Position numbers and translations under genes: made by a program
The notes under the pieces: generated by a model
The model's input: the letters and a program-made list of their open reading frames with translations, nothing else
Told to the model about the DNA's origin: nothing
Database searches by the model: none
Shown: piece by piece, positions 1 through 7,134 of the stretch
How positions within the stretch are numbered: position 1 is the stretch's first letter
Layout: each line of letters starts with the position of its first letter
Source of the DNA: an uncultured Clostridia bacterium
GTDB lineage: Bacteria; Bacillota; Clostridia; Christensenellales; Aristaeellaceae
Assembly: GCA_946410395.1 (NCBI GenBank)
Contig: CAMKAE010000068.1
Span: forward strand, 1-9,881
DNA length: 9,881 bases
Reading direction: 5' to 3'

Positions 1-15
1 GCTGTGTGTGCAGGA

Positions 16-1944
16 TTACTTCTTCTTGCCGAACAGGCCGGTGATGGAGCCCATGACGCCGCGGGTGATGGACCGGGTCACTTCCCGGGACGCGGTGGCG
101 ATGGCGGAGTTGCGGATCCGGCCGATGATGGAATCGTTGTACCGTGCGCGTTCCGCGCGCTCCTCGCGCAGGGCGTCGGCCTTCTCCCGGCGCTCGGCGG
201 CGATCCGTTCCTTCTCGGCCTTCTCCTCGGCCTTCTTGCGGGCGGCTTCCTCCTTGGCCAGCCGGGCGGCTTCCTTGGGATCCAGGGGCGCCGCGTTCTC
301 GGGCTGCACCGGGATGTACTGGCCGGTGGCCGGATCGAAGCGCATGGTCATGATCTTCTGGATGTACTGGCCCGTGCCGGCATCGTAGACCATGACGGGC
401 ATGTCGACGGTGGGCTGTTGCACAGGCGCCTGGGGCTGCTGGGGCTGAACCTGGATGGTGGGCACCGGGGTCATGGTGTCCAGCTGCTGCTGGACATAGT
501 TGCCGGTGGCAGCATCATACACCATGAAGCCCTGCGGCTTTGAGACGGGGGGCATCACCGGGGCAGCGGCCGCAGGAGCGGGAGCGGGCGCAGGGGCGGG
601 TGCGGCCGGCTGCGCGGTGCTGATCTGGATGTCCTCCTTGGCGATGGGCGGAATCTGCTCGCGCTGGAGGCTGCCGACCAGGATCTCATAGGCGCTCTCG
701 CGGTCCACCATCTCCTCATACAGGCCGGTGATCGGGCTGGTCTCCATGACGGACTTGCGCAGCTCCTCGGAGATCGCGCCGATGTAGCTCTGGGGCGGAA
801 GGATCGTGACGCGGTCGACCATGCCCGGTGCGCCGTGCTCGTCCAGGAAGGACACCAGGGCTTCGCCGGTCTTCAGGTTGGTGATGGCCTCCTCGGTGTC
901 GAAGGCGGGGTTGGTGCGGAAGGTCTGGGCCGCGGTCTTGACGGCCTTCTGGTCCAGGGGCGTGTAAGCCCTCAGGGCGTGCTGGATGCGGTTGCCCAGC
1001 TGGCCCAGGATCGTCATGGGAACGTCCGTGGGGTTCTGGGTGATGAAATAAACGCCAACACCCTTGGAGCGAATCAGCCGGACCACCTGCTCGATCTTCT
1101 CCAGCAGGGTCCTGCTGCAGTTGTTGAACAGCAGGTGCGCCTCGTCAAAGAAGAACACGATGCGCGGCTTGCTCAGGTCCCCCTGCTCCGGCAGCAGCTC
1201 GTAGAGCTCGGAGAGCATCCAGAGCATATAGGTGGAGTACATGGTGGGGTTCATGAACAGCTTGTCGCAGGCCAGGATGTTGATATAGCCGTTGCCGTCC
1301 TCGTCCTGGGCCAGCCAGTCCGCGATGTTCAGCGCGGGCTCGCCGAAGAAGCGGTTGCCGCCCTGATCCTCGAGCACGGCGATGGCCCGCTGGATGGCGC
1401 CGATGCTGGCGGAGGAGACGTTGCCGTAGTTCAGGGTGTAATTCCTGGCGTTCTCGCCCACATAGGCCAGCATGGCCTTCAGGTCCTTGAGGTCCAGCAG
1501 CAGCATGCCCTCATCGTCCGCCACGCGGAAGCAGATGTTCAGCACACCGGCCTGGGTCTCGTTCAGGCTCAGCATGCGGCTGAGCAGCAGCGGGCCCATC
1601 TCGCTGACGGTGGTGCGGACGGGATGGCCTTCCTCGCCGTAGACGTCCCAGAAAACGGTGGGGAAGGTGCGGTACTGGAAGGACGGCACGCCGCAGAGCG
1701 CCAGCCGGTCCGCGATCTTCTCGGAGTGCTCGCCCGGCTTCACCATGCCGGCCAGATCACCCTTCACATCGCTGAGAAACACCGGCACGCCCATGGCGGA
1801 AAAGCCCTCGGCGAGCACCTTCAGGGATACGGTCTTGCCTGTGCCGGTGGCGCCGGCGATCAGGCCGTGACGATTCGCCATCTCCGGGAGCAGACAGACG
1901 GCTTCGGCGCCCGTGCCGACCCAGATTTTATTCTCGTAAAGCAT
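16..1944 (-). CDS. HerA-like DUF853 (YjgR-type) P-loop ATPase
   Basis: This 642-aa protein matches the bacterial HerA/FtsK-related ATPases of the DUF853 (YjgR) family, thought to be cytoplasmic hexameric ATPases. Their substrate is not firmly known, and DNA translocation is inferred from HerA. The N-terminal HerA-like motif region is followed by Walker A GATGTGKT (residues 31-38), a SDVKGDL strand (58-64), Walker B IVFFFDEAH (262-270, acidic pair 267-268), a polar FITQNP strand (300-305) and an arginine-finger-like LGNRIQHALR (316-325). After about residue 445 comes an Ala/Pro linker, three degenerate VYDAxTGxY/FDPATGQY repeats (near 475, 518 and 536), a charged KEEAARKK-type coiled coil (555-600) and a basic SITRGVMGSITGLFGKKK end, typical of the family. 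An in-frame ATG at 2013 exists but lies upstream of the promoter. The ATG at 1944 has an AGGGAGGGG ribosome site 8 bases away. No nurA or nuclease partner is visible. The family call is strong and the function uncertain. Confidence 0.93.
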   Translation of the reverse strand: MLYENKIWVGTGAEAVCLLPEMANRHGLIAGATGTGKTVSLKVLAEGFSAMGVPVFLSDVKGDLAGMVKPGEHSEKIADRLALCGVPSFQYRTFPTVFWDVYGEEGHPVRTTVSEMGPLLLSRMLSLNETQAGVLNICFRVADDEGMLLLDLKDLKAMLAYVGENARNYTLNYGNVSSASIGAIQRAIAVLEDQGGNRFFGEPALNIADWLAQDEDGNGYINILACDKLFMNPTMYSTYMLWMLSELYELLPEQGDLSKPRIVFFFDEAHLLFNNCSRTLLEKIEQVVRLIRSKGVGVYFITQNPTDVPMTILGQLGNRIQHALRAYTPLDQKAVKTAAQTFRTNPAFDTEEAITNLKTGEALVSFLDEHGAPGMVDRVTILPPQSYIGAISEELRKSVMETSPITGLYEEMVDRESAYEILVGSLQREQIPPIAKEDIQISTAQPAAPAPAPAPAPAAAAPVMPPVSKPQGFMVYDAATGNYVQQQLDTMTPVPTIQVQPQQPQAPVQQPTVDMPVMVYDAGTGQYIQKIMTMRFDPATGQYIPVQPENAAPLDPKEAARLAKEEAARKKAEEKAEKERIAAERREKADALREERAERARYNDSIIGRIRNSAIATASREVTRSITRGVMGSITGLFGKKK

Positions 1945-1950
1945 AGGAAA

Positions 1951-1959
1951 CCCCTCCCT
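1951..1959 (-). promoter_or_regulatory. Ribosome binding site fixing the HerA-like start
   Basis: On the minus strand this reads AGGGAGGGG, with the GGAGG core ending 8 bases before the ATG at 1944. It favours that start over the in-frame ATG at 2013, which has no comparable site and lies upstream of the -35 box. Confidence 0.8.
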
Positions 1960-1975
1960 GTTCAAGATTGTCATC

Positions 1976-2004
1976 ATTGTACACGTAATTGACCGTTTCG
2001 TCAA
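1976..2004 (-). promoter_or_regulatory. Sigma-A-type promoter of the HerA-like gene
   Basis: The minus strand reads TTGACG (1999-2004), a 17-base spacer and TACAAT (1976-1981). Each box matches consensus at five of six positions. It lies 31 bases upstream of the ATG at 1944 and just after the terminator of the preceding WYL gene. The HerA-like gene therefore has its own transcription start, predicted near 1969. Confidence 0.8.
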
Positions 2005-2024
2005 GGTTTTCACTGCAGCGATTC

Positions 2025-2052
2025 AAAGAAAAACGGCGATTGACGCCGTTTT
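2025..2052 (-). terminator. Intrinsic terminator of the WYL regulator gene
   Basis: A 9-bp perfect stem (2044-2052 pairing with 2030-2038; minus-strand arm AAAACGGCG) encloses a 5-base loop. On the minus strand the T-rich run TTTTTCTTT (2033-2025) overlaps and follows the distal arm. It begins 18 bases after the WYL stop codon. The plus-strand reading is also followed by a short pyrimidine stretch, but no plus-strand gene ends here. Confidence 0.82.
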
Positions 2053-2070
2053 CTCTTCAGTCCGGAGCGC

Positions 2071-2985
2071 TCAGTCCGCCGGGCGCGCGTATTCTCCGTA
2101 GCGCCGGAGCCAGAAATCCACTGACGTGGGCTCGGCGGTCAGGACGGCCAGGGCCTCCGTGTCGGAAAGTTCGCTGAGCTGCACCTGCGTGCCGAACCAG
2201 TCCAGCACGTCGTTGATGTGGTTGCGCTGCACGATGATCTTTGTCTTCTTGGGCTTTCCGGAATACATATAGGGGTGCTCCAGAATATACTGCTCGCTCT
2301 CCAGACTGTCGGTGGCGTCGGCGACCTTCTCCAGCGGCTTGGCCTCGGCCTTCAGCTTGCGGATGTCCAGGATGCGGTCCACGCGGAAATGGCACAGGGT
2401 GCTGTACTTGTCCACGTTGCAGATCAGGTAGCAGCGACCGTTGGCGGTTGCGACGCGGTAGGGGTTGACCTTGTAGAGCTTGGGCTTGCCCTCCTCGTCC
2501 AGCCGCGGATGGAGTTCCTTGTCAACGTCGTAATCGCCGTAGCGGAAAGAGAGCTGCACGCCCTCCGTGATGGCGGCGTGAACCGTCTCCAGGGTGTAGA
2601 GATACTGGGGATTGGCGGGGCGGGCCGTGCCGGAGCCGATGCTCGGGCTGTAGAAGCTGCCGCCCAGTTTGGCCAGCTTTTCAAGCAAGACCTCGCGCTG
2701 GGCCGCGGGAATGTCGGAGCCCAGCACCGAATCCATGAGGAAATTCAGCTCGGATGCGCTGAACTCGTGGTCATAGAACCAGCCCTTGCGGAAAACGACC
2801 GGATAGCCGGCTTCCTGCAGGTCCCCGAGATTCTTCCGCACGCTCTTGCGGGTGGCGGTGAGATGATACTGTTCATTCAGGCGGCTGATGATCTCGGCCT
2901 GCCGGATGCGATGATCCGCGTCGGTCCCGTTCCGCAGAATGCCGAGGATGGCCAGAATCAGCATTTTTTTCTTTTCTTTTGGCAT
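2071..2985 (-). CDS. WYL-domain HTH transcriptional regulator (YafY-like)
   Basis: This 304-aa protein has the layout of the DeoR/YafY-type WYL regulators: an N-terminal winged helix-turn-helix (about 5-75, including HRIRQAEIISRLNEQY and the recognition-helix region TRKSVRKNLGDLQEAGYP), a linker, a WYL sensor domain (about 130-212) and a C-terminal WCX-like extension. The WYL core is visible as VNPYRVATANGRCYLICN (173-190), where the name-giving tryptophan is Cys185, then CHFRVDRILDI (198-208). Such proteins bind DNA as dimers and use the WYL fold to sense ligands, often nucleic acid or nucleotides. The ligand here is unknown. The ATG at 2985 was chosen because GAGG (2994-2997) sits 8 bases upstream. 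The GTG at 2994 overlaps that site and would have no ribosome site. The gene has its own promoter and terminator. It may control itself or the divergent deacetylase-PBP operon. Confidence 0.92.
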   Translation of the reverse strand: MPKEKKKMLILAILGILRNGTDADHRIRQAEIISRLNEQYHLTATRKSVRKNLGDLQEAGYPVVFRKGWFYDHEFSASELNFLMDSVLGSDIPAAQREVLLEKLAKLGGSFYSPSIGSGTARPANPQYLYTLETVHAAITEGVQLSFRYGDYDVDKELHPRLDEEGKPKLYKVNPYRVATANGRCYLICNVDKYSTLCHFRVDRILDIRKLKAEAKPLEKVADATDSLESEQYILEHPYMYSGKPKKTKIIVQRNHINDVLDWFGTQVQLSELSDTEALAVLTAEPTSVDFWLRRYGEYARPAD

Positions 2986-2993
2986 GCCTTGCA

Positions 2994-3000
2994 CCTCTTC
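2994..3000 (-). promoter_or_regulatory. Ribosome binding site fixing the WYL regulator start
   Basis: The minus strand reads GAAGAGG, with GAGG at 2997-2994, 8 bases before the ATG at 2985. The alternative GTG start (2994-2992) shares its first base with this site, so it cannot be the codon the site serves. Confidence 0.65.
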
Positions 3001-3027
3001 CGTTGGTGTGTCATTCTATCCATCATC

Positions 3028-3056
3028 AGTGTATCTGATTTTCAGCGGAAAGTCAA
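3028..3056 (-). promoter_or_regulatory. Sigma-A-type promoter of the WYL regulator gene
   Basis: The minus strand shows TTGACT (3051-3056), a 17-base spacer and TACACT (3028-3033), about 43 bases upstream of the ATG at 2985. It is the strongest minus-strand promoter in the divergent intergenic region. Confidence 0.78.
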
Positions 3057-3223
3057 CGGCTTTGCACCTGAAATCTGCGTGAAAAATGTCCGATACAGGA
3101 AAAATCCGGACCATATTTAACAATTATTGACTGATCAAGGAAAAATAGTACGCATTTTTTCAGCTCAGCTTTCGCTCCGGGAAAAAGATCGGGTGCAAAA
3201 GCTGTGGGGAGCCTCTCGGAAAG

Positions 3224-3252
3224 GTGACAAATCCGCCCGGCTGTGCTATAAT
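3224..3252 (+). promoter_or_regulatory. Sigma-A-type promoter of the deacetylase-PBP-esterase operon
   Basis: GTGACA (3224-3229, five of six to consensus), a 17-base spacer and a perfect TATAAT (3247-3252) lie 34 bases upstream of the deacetylase ATG at 3287. The predicted transcript starts near 3259, so the upstream in-frame GTG at 3224 cannot be the translation start. Confidence 0.85.
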
Positions 3253-3271
3253 CAGGCGGAAGACAAACCGC

Positions 3272-3278
3272 AAGGAGG
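3272..3278 (+). promoter_or_regulatory. Ribosome binding site of the deacetylase gene
   Basis: AAGGAGG ends 8 bases before the ATG at 3287. It selects this start over upstream in-frame start codons in the region. Confidence 0.85.
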
Positions 3279-3286
3279 AAGCCACG

Positions 3287-4117
3287 ATGCTGATGATGCG
3301 TTTCCCGGAGGGCAAATCGAAGGCGCTGACCCTTTCCTATGACGACGGCGTGGAGCAGGACGAGCGGCTGATCCAGATCCTGGACGCAGCCGGGATTCGA
3401 TGCACCTTCAACCTCAACAGCGGCTGCTTTCCGCCGGAGGGCATGGTGTGGCCGGCCGGACAGGTGCATCGGCGGCTGCCGGCGTCCCGGGTGGCGGCGC
3501 TCTATCGGGGCGGGCACGAGGTTGCGGTCCACACGCTGACGCATCCGGACCTGACCCAGCTGCCGCTCAACGAGATGATCCGCGAGATCAACGCGGACCG
3601 GGCCAACCTCGAGAAGCTCTTCGGCGGTCTGGTGCGCGGCGCCGCCTATCCCTACGGGACGTACAGTGACCTGACTGTGGAGGCCCTGAAGGCGTGCGGC
3701 ATCGCCTACTGCCGCACGGTGAACGCCACGCACGGCTTTCAGATTCCCCGGGACTGGCTGCGGCTCCATCCGACCTGCCATCACGCGGACCCCCAGCTGG
3801 ACGCCCTCTGTGACCGCTTCCTGGAGGACGGCGCCCGCTACGGCAGCATCATGTTCTATCTCTGGGGCCACGCCTATGAGTTTGAGGGCGCGGACAACTG
3901 GGACGTGATTGAGCGCTTCGCGGAGAAGATGGGCGGCCGGGACGACATCTGGTATGCGACCAACATCGCAATCCACGACTATGTGGAGGCCTGGCGCGGC
4001 CTGCTGATCTCCGCCGACGGCCGCACGCTGGTGAACCCGACGGCCACGGCGCTGTATGCCGGCACGGAGAAGGGCATTGTCGAGATCGGCGCCGGCGCGA
4101 CGGTCGTTCTGGGCTGA
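3287..4117 (+). CDS. Polysaccharide deacetylase (NodB-fold) family protein
   Basis: This 276-aa protein has the motifs of the metal-dependent carbohydrate esterase family 4 (NodB) fold, which removes N- or O-acetyl groups from polysaccharides such as peptidoglycan, chitin or xylan. Motif 1 is LSYDDG (Asp19 base, Asp20 metal ligand). Motif 2 is HTLTH (His82 and His86 metal ligands). Motif 3 is RGAAYPYGTYSD (117-128). A late WGHAYEF (193-199) provides the likely catalytic His195. There is no signal peptide or membrane segment: the protein starts MLMMRFPEGKSKALTLSYDD, directly on the first strand. The catalytic domain is complete, so the enzyme is probably active but intracellular, perhaps on oligosaccharides or precursors. 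It is the first gene after the promoter at 3224-3252 and lies 80 bases upstream of the penicillin-binding protein, which suggests a wall- or glycan-related job. The exact substrate cannot be told. Confidence 0.9.
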   Translation: MLMMRFPEGKSKALTLSYDDGVEQDERLIQILDAAGIRCTFNLNSGCFPPEGMVWPAGQVHRRLPASRVAALYRGGHEVAVHTLTHPDLTQLPLNEMIREINADRANLEKLFGGLVRGAAYPYGTYSDLTVEALKACGIAYCRTVNATHGFQIPRDWLRLHPTCHHADPQLDALCDRFLEDGARYGSIMFYLWGHAYEFEGADNWDVIERFAEKMGGRDDIWYATNIAIHDYVEAWRGLLISADGRTLVNPTATALYAGTEKGIVEIGAGATVVLG

Positions 4118-4197
4118 GCGGGGAAGAAAACCGCCTTCCCGGCCGTTGTATGGGCGAAAACGGCGCAATCAAGAGAAAACCGGACGGGAGGACATCC

Positions 4198-7116
4198 ATG
4201 TCAAAGCGCAGAAAACGGAGCGGAATGCCGGAGGAGGACTGGCTCACGGCGGATGAAACTGCGGACGGCCTGTACCCCGAAACGGAAGGAAGCGGTTCTG
4301 AGGAAGCCGGTCCGGAATGGACAGCCATGCCGGACGAAGATCCCGGCGAAACGGAACAGCCCTCCGATTTTGAGGTGCTGGACGACGCTGAGTTCGAGCG
4401 GCATTCCATCTTCAAAAAGCGGGAGCGCAAGCCGAACTTCGTGCTCACGGTGGCCGTCCGGACTGTACAGGTGATGGCGGTGGTGATTCTGCTGGCGGCG
4501 GTAGCCGGCGCCGGTGTGCTCGCCGGCGTGGCCAAGAGCTATGTGGAGACCGCGCCGGTGCTGGACACCAAATCCCTGGACGAGCAGGACCAGACCTCCT
4601 TCATCTACGACCGGAACTGGAAAAAGATCACGGATTACAAGGGCATCGAAAACCGGGTTGTGGTTCCCCTGGGGGCTATGCCCAGGAACCTTCAGCATGC
4701 GTTTGTGGCGGTGGAGGACGCGCGTTTCTACGAGCACAACGGCGTTGACGTGAAGCGCATCGCCGGCGCTTTCGTGTCCAACATGTCCAGCTCCTCCACC
4801 CAGGGCGGATCCACCATCACCCAGCAGCTGATCAAGAACACCCAGCTGTCCTCCGAGCAGAGCTACAAGCGCAAGATCCAGGAGGCCTATCTGGCCATGG
4901 AACTCGAGCAGACGCTGACGCAGACCCATGAAGCGGAACTCCTGCAGCAAGGGATGGATCCGGCCGCCGCGGCGGTCCGGGCCAAGCGCAGCGCCAAGAA
5001 CGACATCCTGGAGAGCTACCTGAACACGATCTGGCTGGGGGAGAGCTATTACGGCGTCCAGGTGGCGGCCAGGGGATACTTCGACAAGGAACTGGGAGAC
5101 CTGACCCTGCGGGAGTGTGCCATGCTGGCCGGCCTGGGCAACAGCCCCTACTACTATAATCCGCGCCGGAATTTCTACACCCGGGAAAAAGAGGGCGTGG
5201 ACTACGTGCGCATCACCAACGACCGCACGGACTATGTGCTGCGCCGGATGTACGAGTGCGAGTACATTACCGAAGCGGAATACCGCGCTGCCCTGGACAC
5301 CTCGACGGCCAACGTGCTGGTCTCGGACCCATCCGCCGGGGACACGATGTACCCCTACGCCCATTATGTGGAATACGCGGTGGGCGAGATCGTGGACATC
5401 TTCCTGCAGATGGAAGGCCTGGAGAACACCCCGGCCAACCGCAGCGCGATGGAGAGCAAGTTCCGCACGGGCGGCTACAAGGTGCAGCTTGCCCTGGATC
5501 CCGAGGTCCAGAGCGCCGTGCAGAGTACGCTTGCGGACTGGACCCAGTACCCTGCGTTGAGCGATCCCGCGGACAAGGTCTACCGCTCATCCAATGGGGA
5601 CGGGACCTACACAGAGATCCCGGAGCCCCAGGCGGCGGCGGTAGTCATGGACTATCACAACGGTCAGTTGCTGGCCATTGTGGGCAGCCGGACGGAGCCC
5701 ACGGCCCGGAAAACCCTGAACCGCGCCACGGACATGCGCATGCCGGTGGGCTCATCGATCAAGCCGTTGACCGTATACGCCCCGGCGCTGGAGCGGGGCT
5801 ATTCTCCGGCCAGCGTGGTGATGAACATGCCCCTGCCCATCGCCGGCTGGAAGAATAACCAGCGGCAGGACTGGTATCCCAGCAACTACGGCGGCTCCAG
5901 TTTCACCGGCCCGGTGACGCTGCGCACCGCCATGCAGAAATCCTACAACACGGCGGCGGCGCAGACCATGATGACCATCGTGGGGGTACCCACGGCGGTG
6001 GACTACCTGCATCGGATGGGCGTGGACGACCATCACATCGATGCAACGCCTTTCGGCGTGACCCTGGGCTCCAGCGGCATCACGCCGCTGCAGATGACCG
6101 TGGCCTATGGCACCCTGGCCAACGGCGGCGTGTACCTCTCCCCGGTGGCGGTGCTGGGCATCCAGGACAGCGAGGGCAATGTTGTCTGGGATGGCATGGC
6201 GCGCCAGGAGCGGCGCCAGGTCTTCCGGGCTTCGACGGCCTACATGATCATCGACATGCTCAAGGACGCGGTCAGCGGGGGCACCGGCACCAAGGCGAAG
6301 ATTTCCGGCCAGACCGTGGCCGGCAAGACCGGCACCAACTCCGACCAGAAGGGCGTGACCTTCGCGGGGGTCACCGGGTATTACGCATCCTGCCTGTGGG
6401 TCGGCCACGACAACTACAAGGCGCTCTCCGGCAAGACCACCGGCTCCAACGCGGCGGCGCCCCTGTGGCAGGCCTACATGGCCAAGATCCACCGCGGCCT
6501 GAGCAACAGGGACATCATGACGGGCGATTACAGCCAGTACGATCTGGTCCGGGTCACCACCTGCAAGGTCTCCGGCCTGCTGGCAACGGATGCCTGCCGG
6601 GCGGATGAGGACTTCGGCGTCACGACGGACCTGTGGCGCAACGGCACACAGCCCACGGCCGCGTGCATGATGCACACCACGGAAAAGATCTGCCTGGACA
6701 CCGGCATGACCGCAGGACCGTACTGCACCAACACCGCCACCCGGAGCGTCATCAGTATTCCGGCGGGGCATCCGCTGTACCAGTTCCTGAATACCCGCTA
6801 TGAGGACACCATCCGCAAGTACCTGACGCTCTCCTCCGCCACCGGCGGACAGCTCTGCACAATCCACTCAACCTATGCGCCGCAGGCGGATCCGGCGGCG
6901 GACACCTCCGGCCTGGCCTACGCCGGCGACGCCCGGAGCCTCATCGAAGCGGGCAGGGCACGGCTGGCCACGCTGGATCCCGCTTCCGCGCAGGCGGCGG
7001 CCATCCGCAATGCCATCGACGCGCTGGAAGCCCTGATGGCGCGCTCCGCCTATGGACAGACGGAAATCTTCGCGGCCATGGGCGTGCTGAGCCAGGCCAT
7101 GGCGGGCATCTACTGA
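4198..7116 (+). CDS. Class A penicillin-binding protein (PBP1A family), bifunctional
   Basis: This 972-aa enzyme polymerises lipid II into glycan strands and cross-links them outside the membrane. Residues 1-80 are an acidic cytoplasmic segment ending in a basic patch (KKRERK). One transmembrane helix follows (about 83-112). The family-51 glycosyltransferase domain shows EDARFYEH (Glu173 catalytic), GGSTITQQLIKN (203-214), RKIQEAYLAMELE (225-237) and ILESYLNTIWLGESYYG (270-286). Between the last two lies an extra helical stretch (about 241-265). The transpeptidase domain has SSIK (Ser519 nucleophile, Lys522), SYN (582-584) and KTGT (710-713). A tail beyond 785 carries six cysteines (789, 800, 823, 832, 843, 887), then a helical end to 972. 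The ATG at 4198 is preceded by GGGAGG 6 bases away. The ATG at 4150 has no good site. The gene is probably cotranscribed with the deacetylase and esterase. Confidence 0.96.
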   Translation: MSKRRKRSGMPEEDWLTADETADGLYPETEGSGSEEAGPEWTAMPDEDPGETEQPSDFEVLDDAEFERHSIFKKRERKPNFVLTVAVRTVQVMAVVILLAAVAGAGVLAGVAKSYVETAPVLDTKSLDEQDQTSFIYDRNWKKITDYKGIENRVVVPLGAMPRNLQHAFVAVEDARFYEHNGVDVKRIAGAFVSNMSSSSTQGGSTITQQLIKNTQLSSEQSYKRKIQEAYLAMELEQTLTQTHEAELLQQGMDPAAAAVRAKRSAKNDILESYLNTIWLGESYYGVQVAARGYFDKELGDLTLRECAMLAGLGNSPYYYNPRRNFYTREKEGVDYVRITNDRTDYVLRRMYECEYITEAEYRAALDTSTANVLVSDPSAGDTMYPYAHYVEYAVGEIVDIFLQMEGLENTPANRSAMESKFRTGGYKVQLALDPEVQSAVQSTLADWTQYPALSDPADKVYRSSNGDGTYTEIPEPQAAAVVMDYHNGQLLAIVGSRTEPTARKTLNRATDMRMPVGSSIKPLTVYAPALERGYSPASVVMNMPLPIAGWKNNQRQDWYPSNYGGSSFTGPVTLRTAMQKSYNTAAAQTMMTIVGVPTAVDYLHRMGVDDHHIDATPFGVTLGSSGITPLQMTVAYGTLANGGVYLSPVAVLGIQDSEGNVVWDGMARQERRQVFRASTAYMIIDMLKDAVSGGTGTKAKISGQTVAGKTGTNSDQKGVTFAGVTGYYASCLWVGHDNYKALSGKTTGSNAAAPLWQAYMAKIHRGLSNRDIMTGDYSQYDLVRVTTCKVSGLLATDACRADEDFGVTTDLWRNGTQPTAACMMHTTEKICLDTGMTAGPYCTNTATRSVISIPAGHPLYQFLNTRYEDTIRKYLTLSSATGGQLCTIHSTYAPQADPAADTSGLAYAGDARSLIEAGRARLATLDPASAQAAAIRNAIDALEALMARSAYGQTEIFAAMGVLSQAMAGIY

Positions 7117-7134
7117 CAGGAGGCAGGCAATCAT

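Larger units (their letters stand above)
2986..3286. other. Divergent intergenic control region with phased GAAAAA repeats
   Basis: This 301-base AT-richer gap separates the WYL regulator (minus) from the deacetylase operon (plus). It holds both promoters (3028-3056 minus, 3224-3252 plus), about 167 bases apart. Between them GAAAAAT occurs at 3081, 3099 and 3140, with a related GAAAAAG at 3181, at start-to-start spacings of 18, 41 and 41 bases. The first two extend into similar sequence (GAAAAATGTCCG and GAAAAATCCGG). These could be operator or bendable A-tract sites for the WYL regulator or another factor, which is inference. A weaker second minus-strand promoter, TTGATC (3133-3138), 17 bases, TATGGT (3110-3115), is also possible. 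I see no small gene or RNA here. Confidence 0.45.

Noticed and set aside
448..618. Ala/Pro-coding low-complexity stretch as a sequencing artefact or tandem repeat
   Set aside because: The reading frame is intact and the Ala/Pro segment makes sense as a flexible linker. The only real repeat signal is the degenerate protein-level VYDAxTGxY motif reported above.
835..1992. A 385-codon open frame antisense to the HerA-like gene
   Set aside because: It has low-complexity Gly/His/Val/Leu composition, no motif, and full overlap with the ATPase core. It is a GC-driven shadow frame.
16..3056. A HerA-based anti-phage defence system
   Set aside because: The HerA-like protein has the DUF853/YjgR architecture rather than that of defence HerA proteins. 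No nuclease, SIR2 or other effector is visible in the window.
2218..3120. A 300-codon open frame antisense to the WYL regulator
   Set aside because: It covers a well-motivated gene and that gene's promoter, has no family resemblance, and lacks a suitable ribosome site. Its composition is that of a shadow frame.
4121..4140. Hairpin GGGAAG...CTTCCC between the deacetylase and PBP genes as a terminator
   Set aside because: The stem is only 6 bp with an 8-base loop and is followed by GGCCG rather than a T-run, so termination is unlikely and operon continuity is preferred.
4201..5364. Long antisense open frames across the PBP gene (also 5752-6867)
   Set aside because: Both are opposite the glycosyltransferase and transpeptidase coding sequence, are His/Gly/Val-rich and carry no domain signature.
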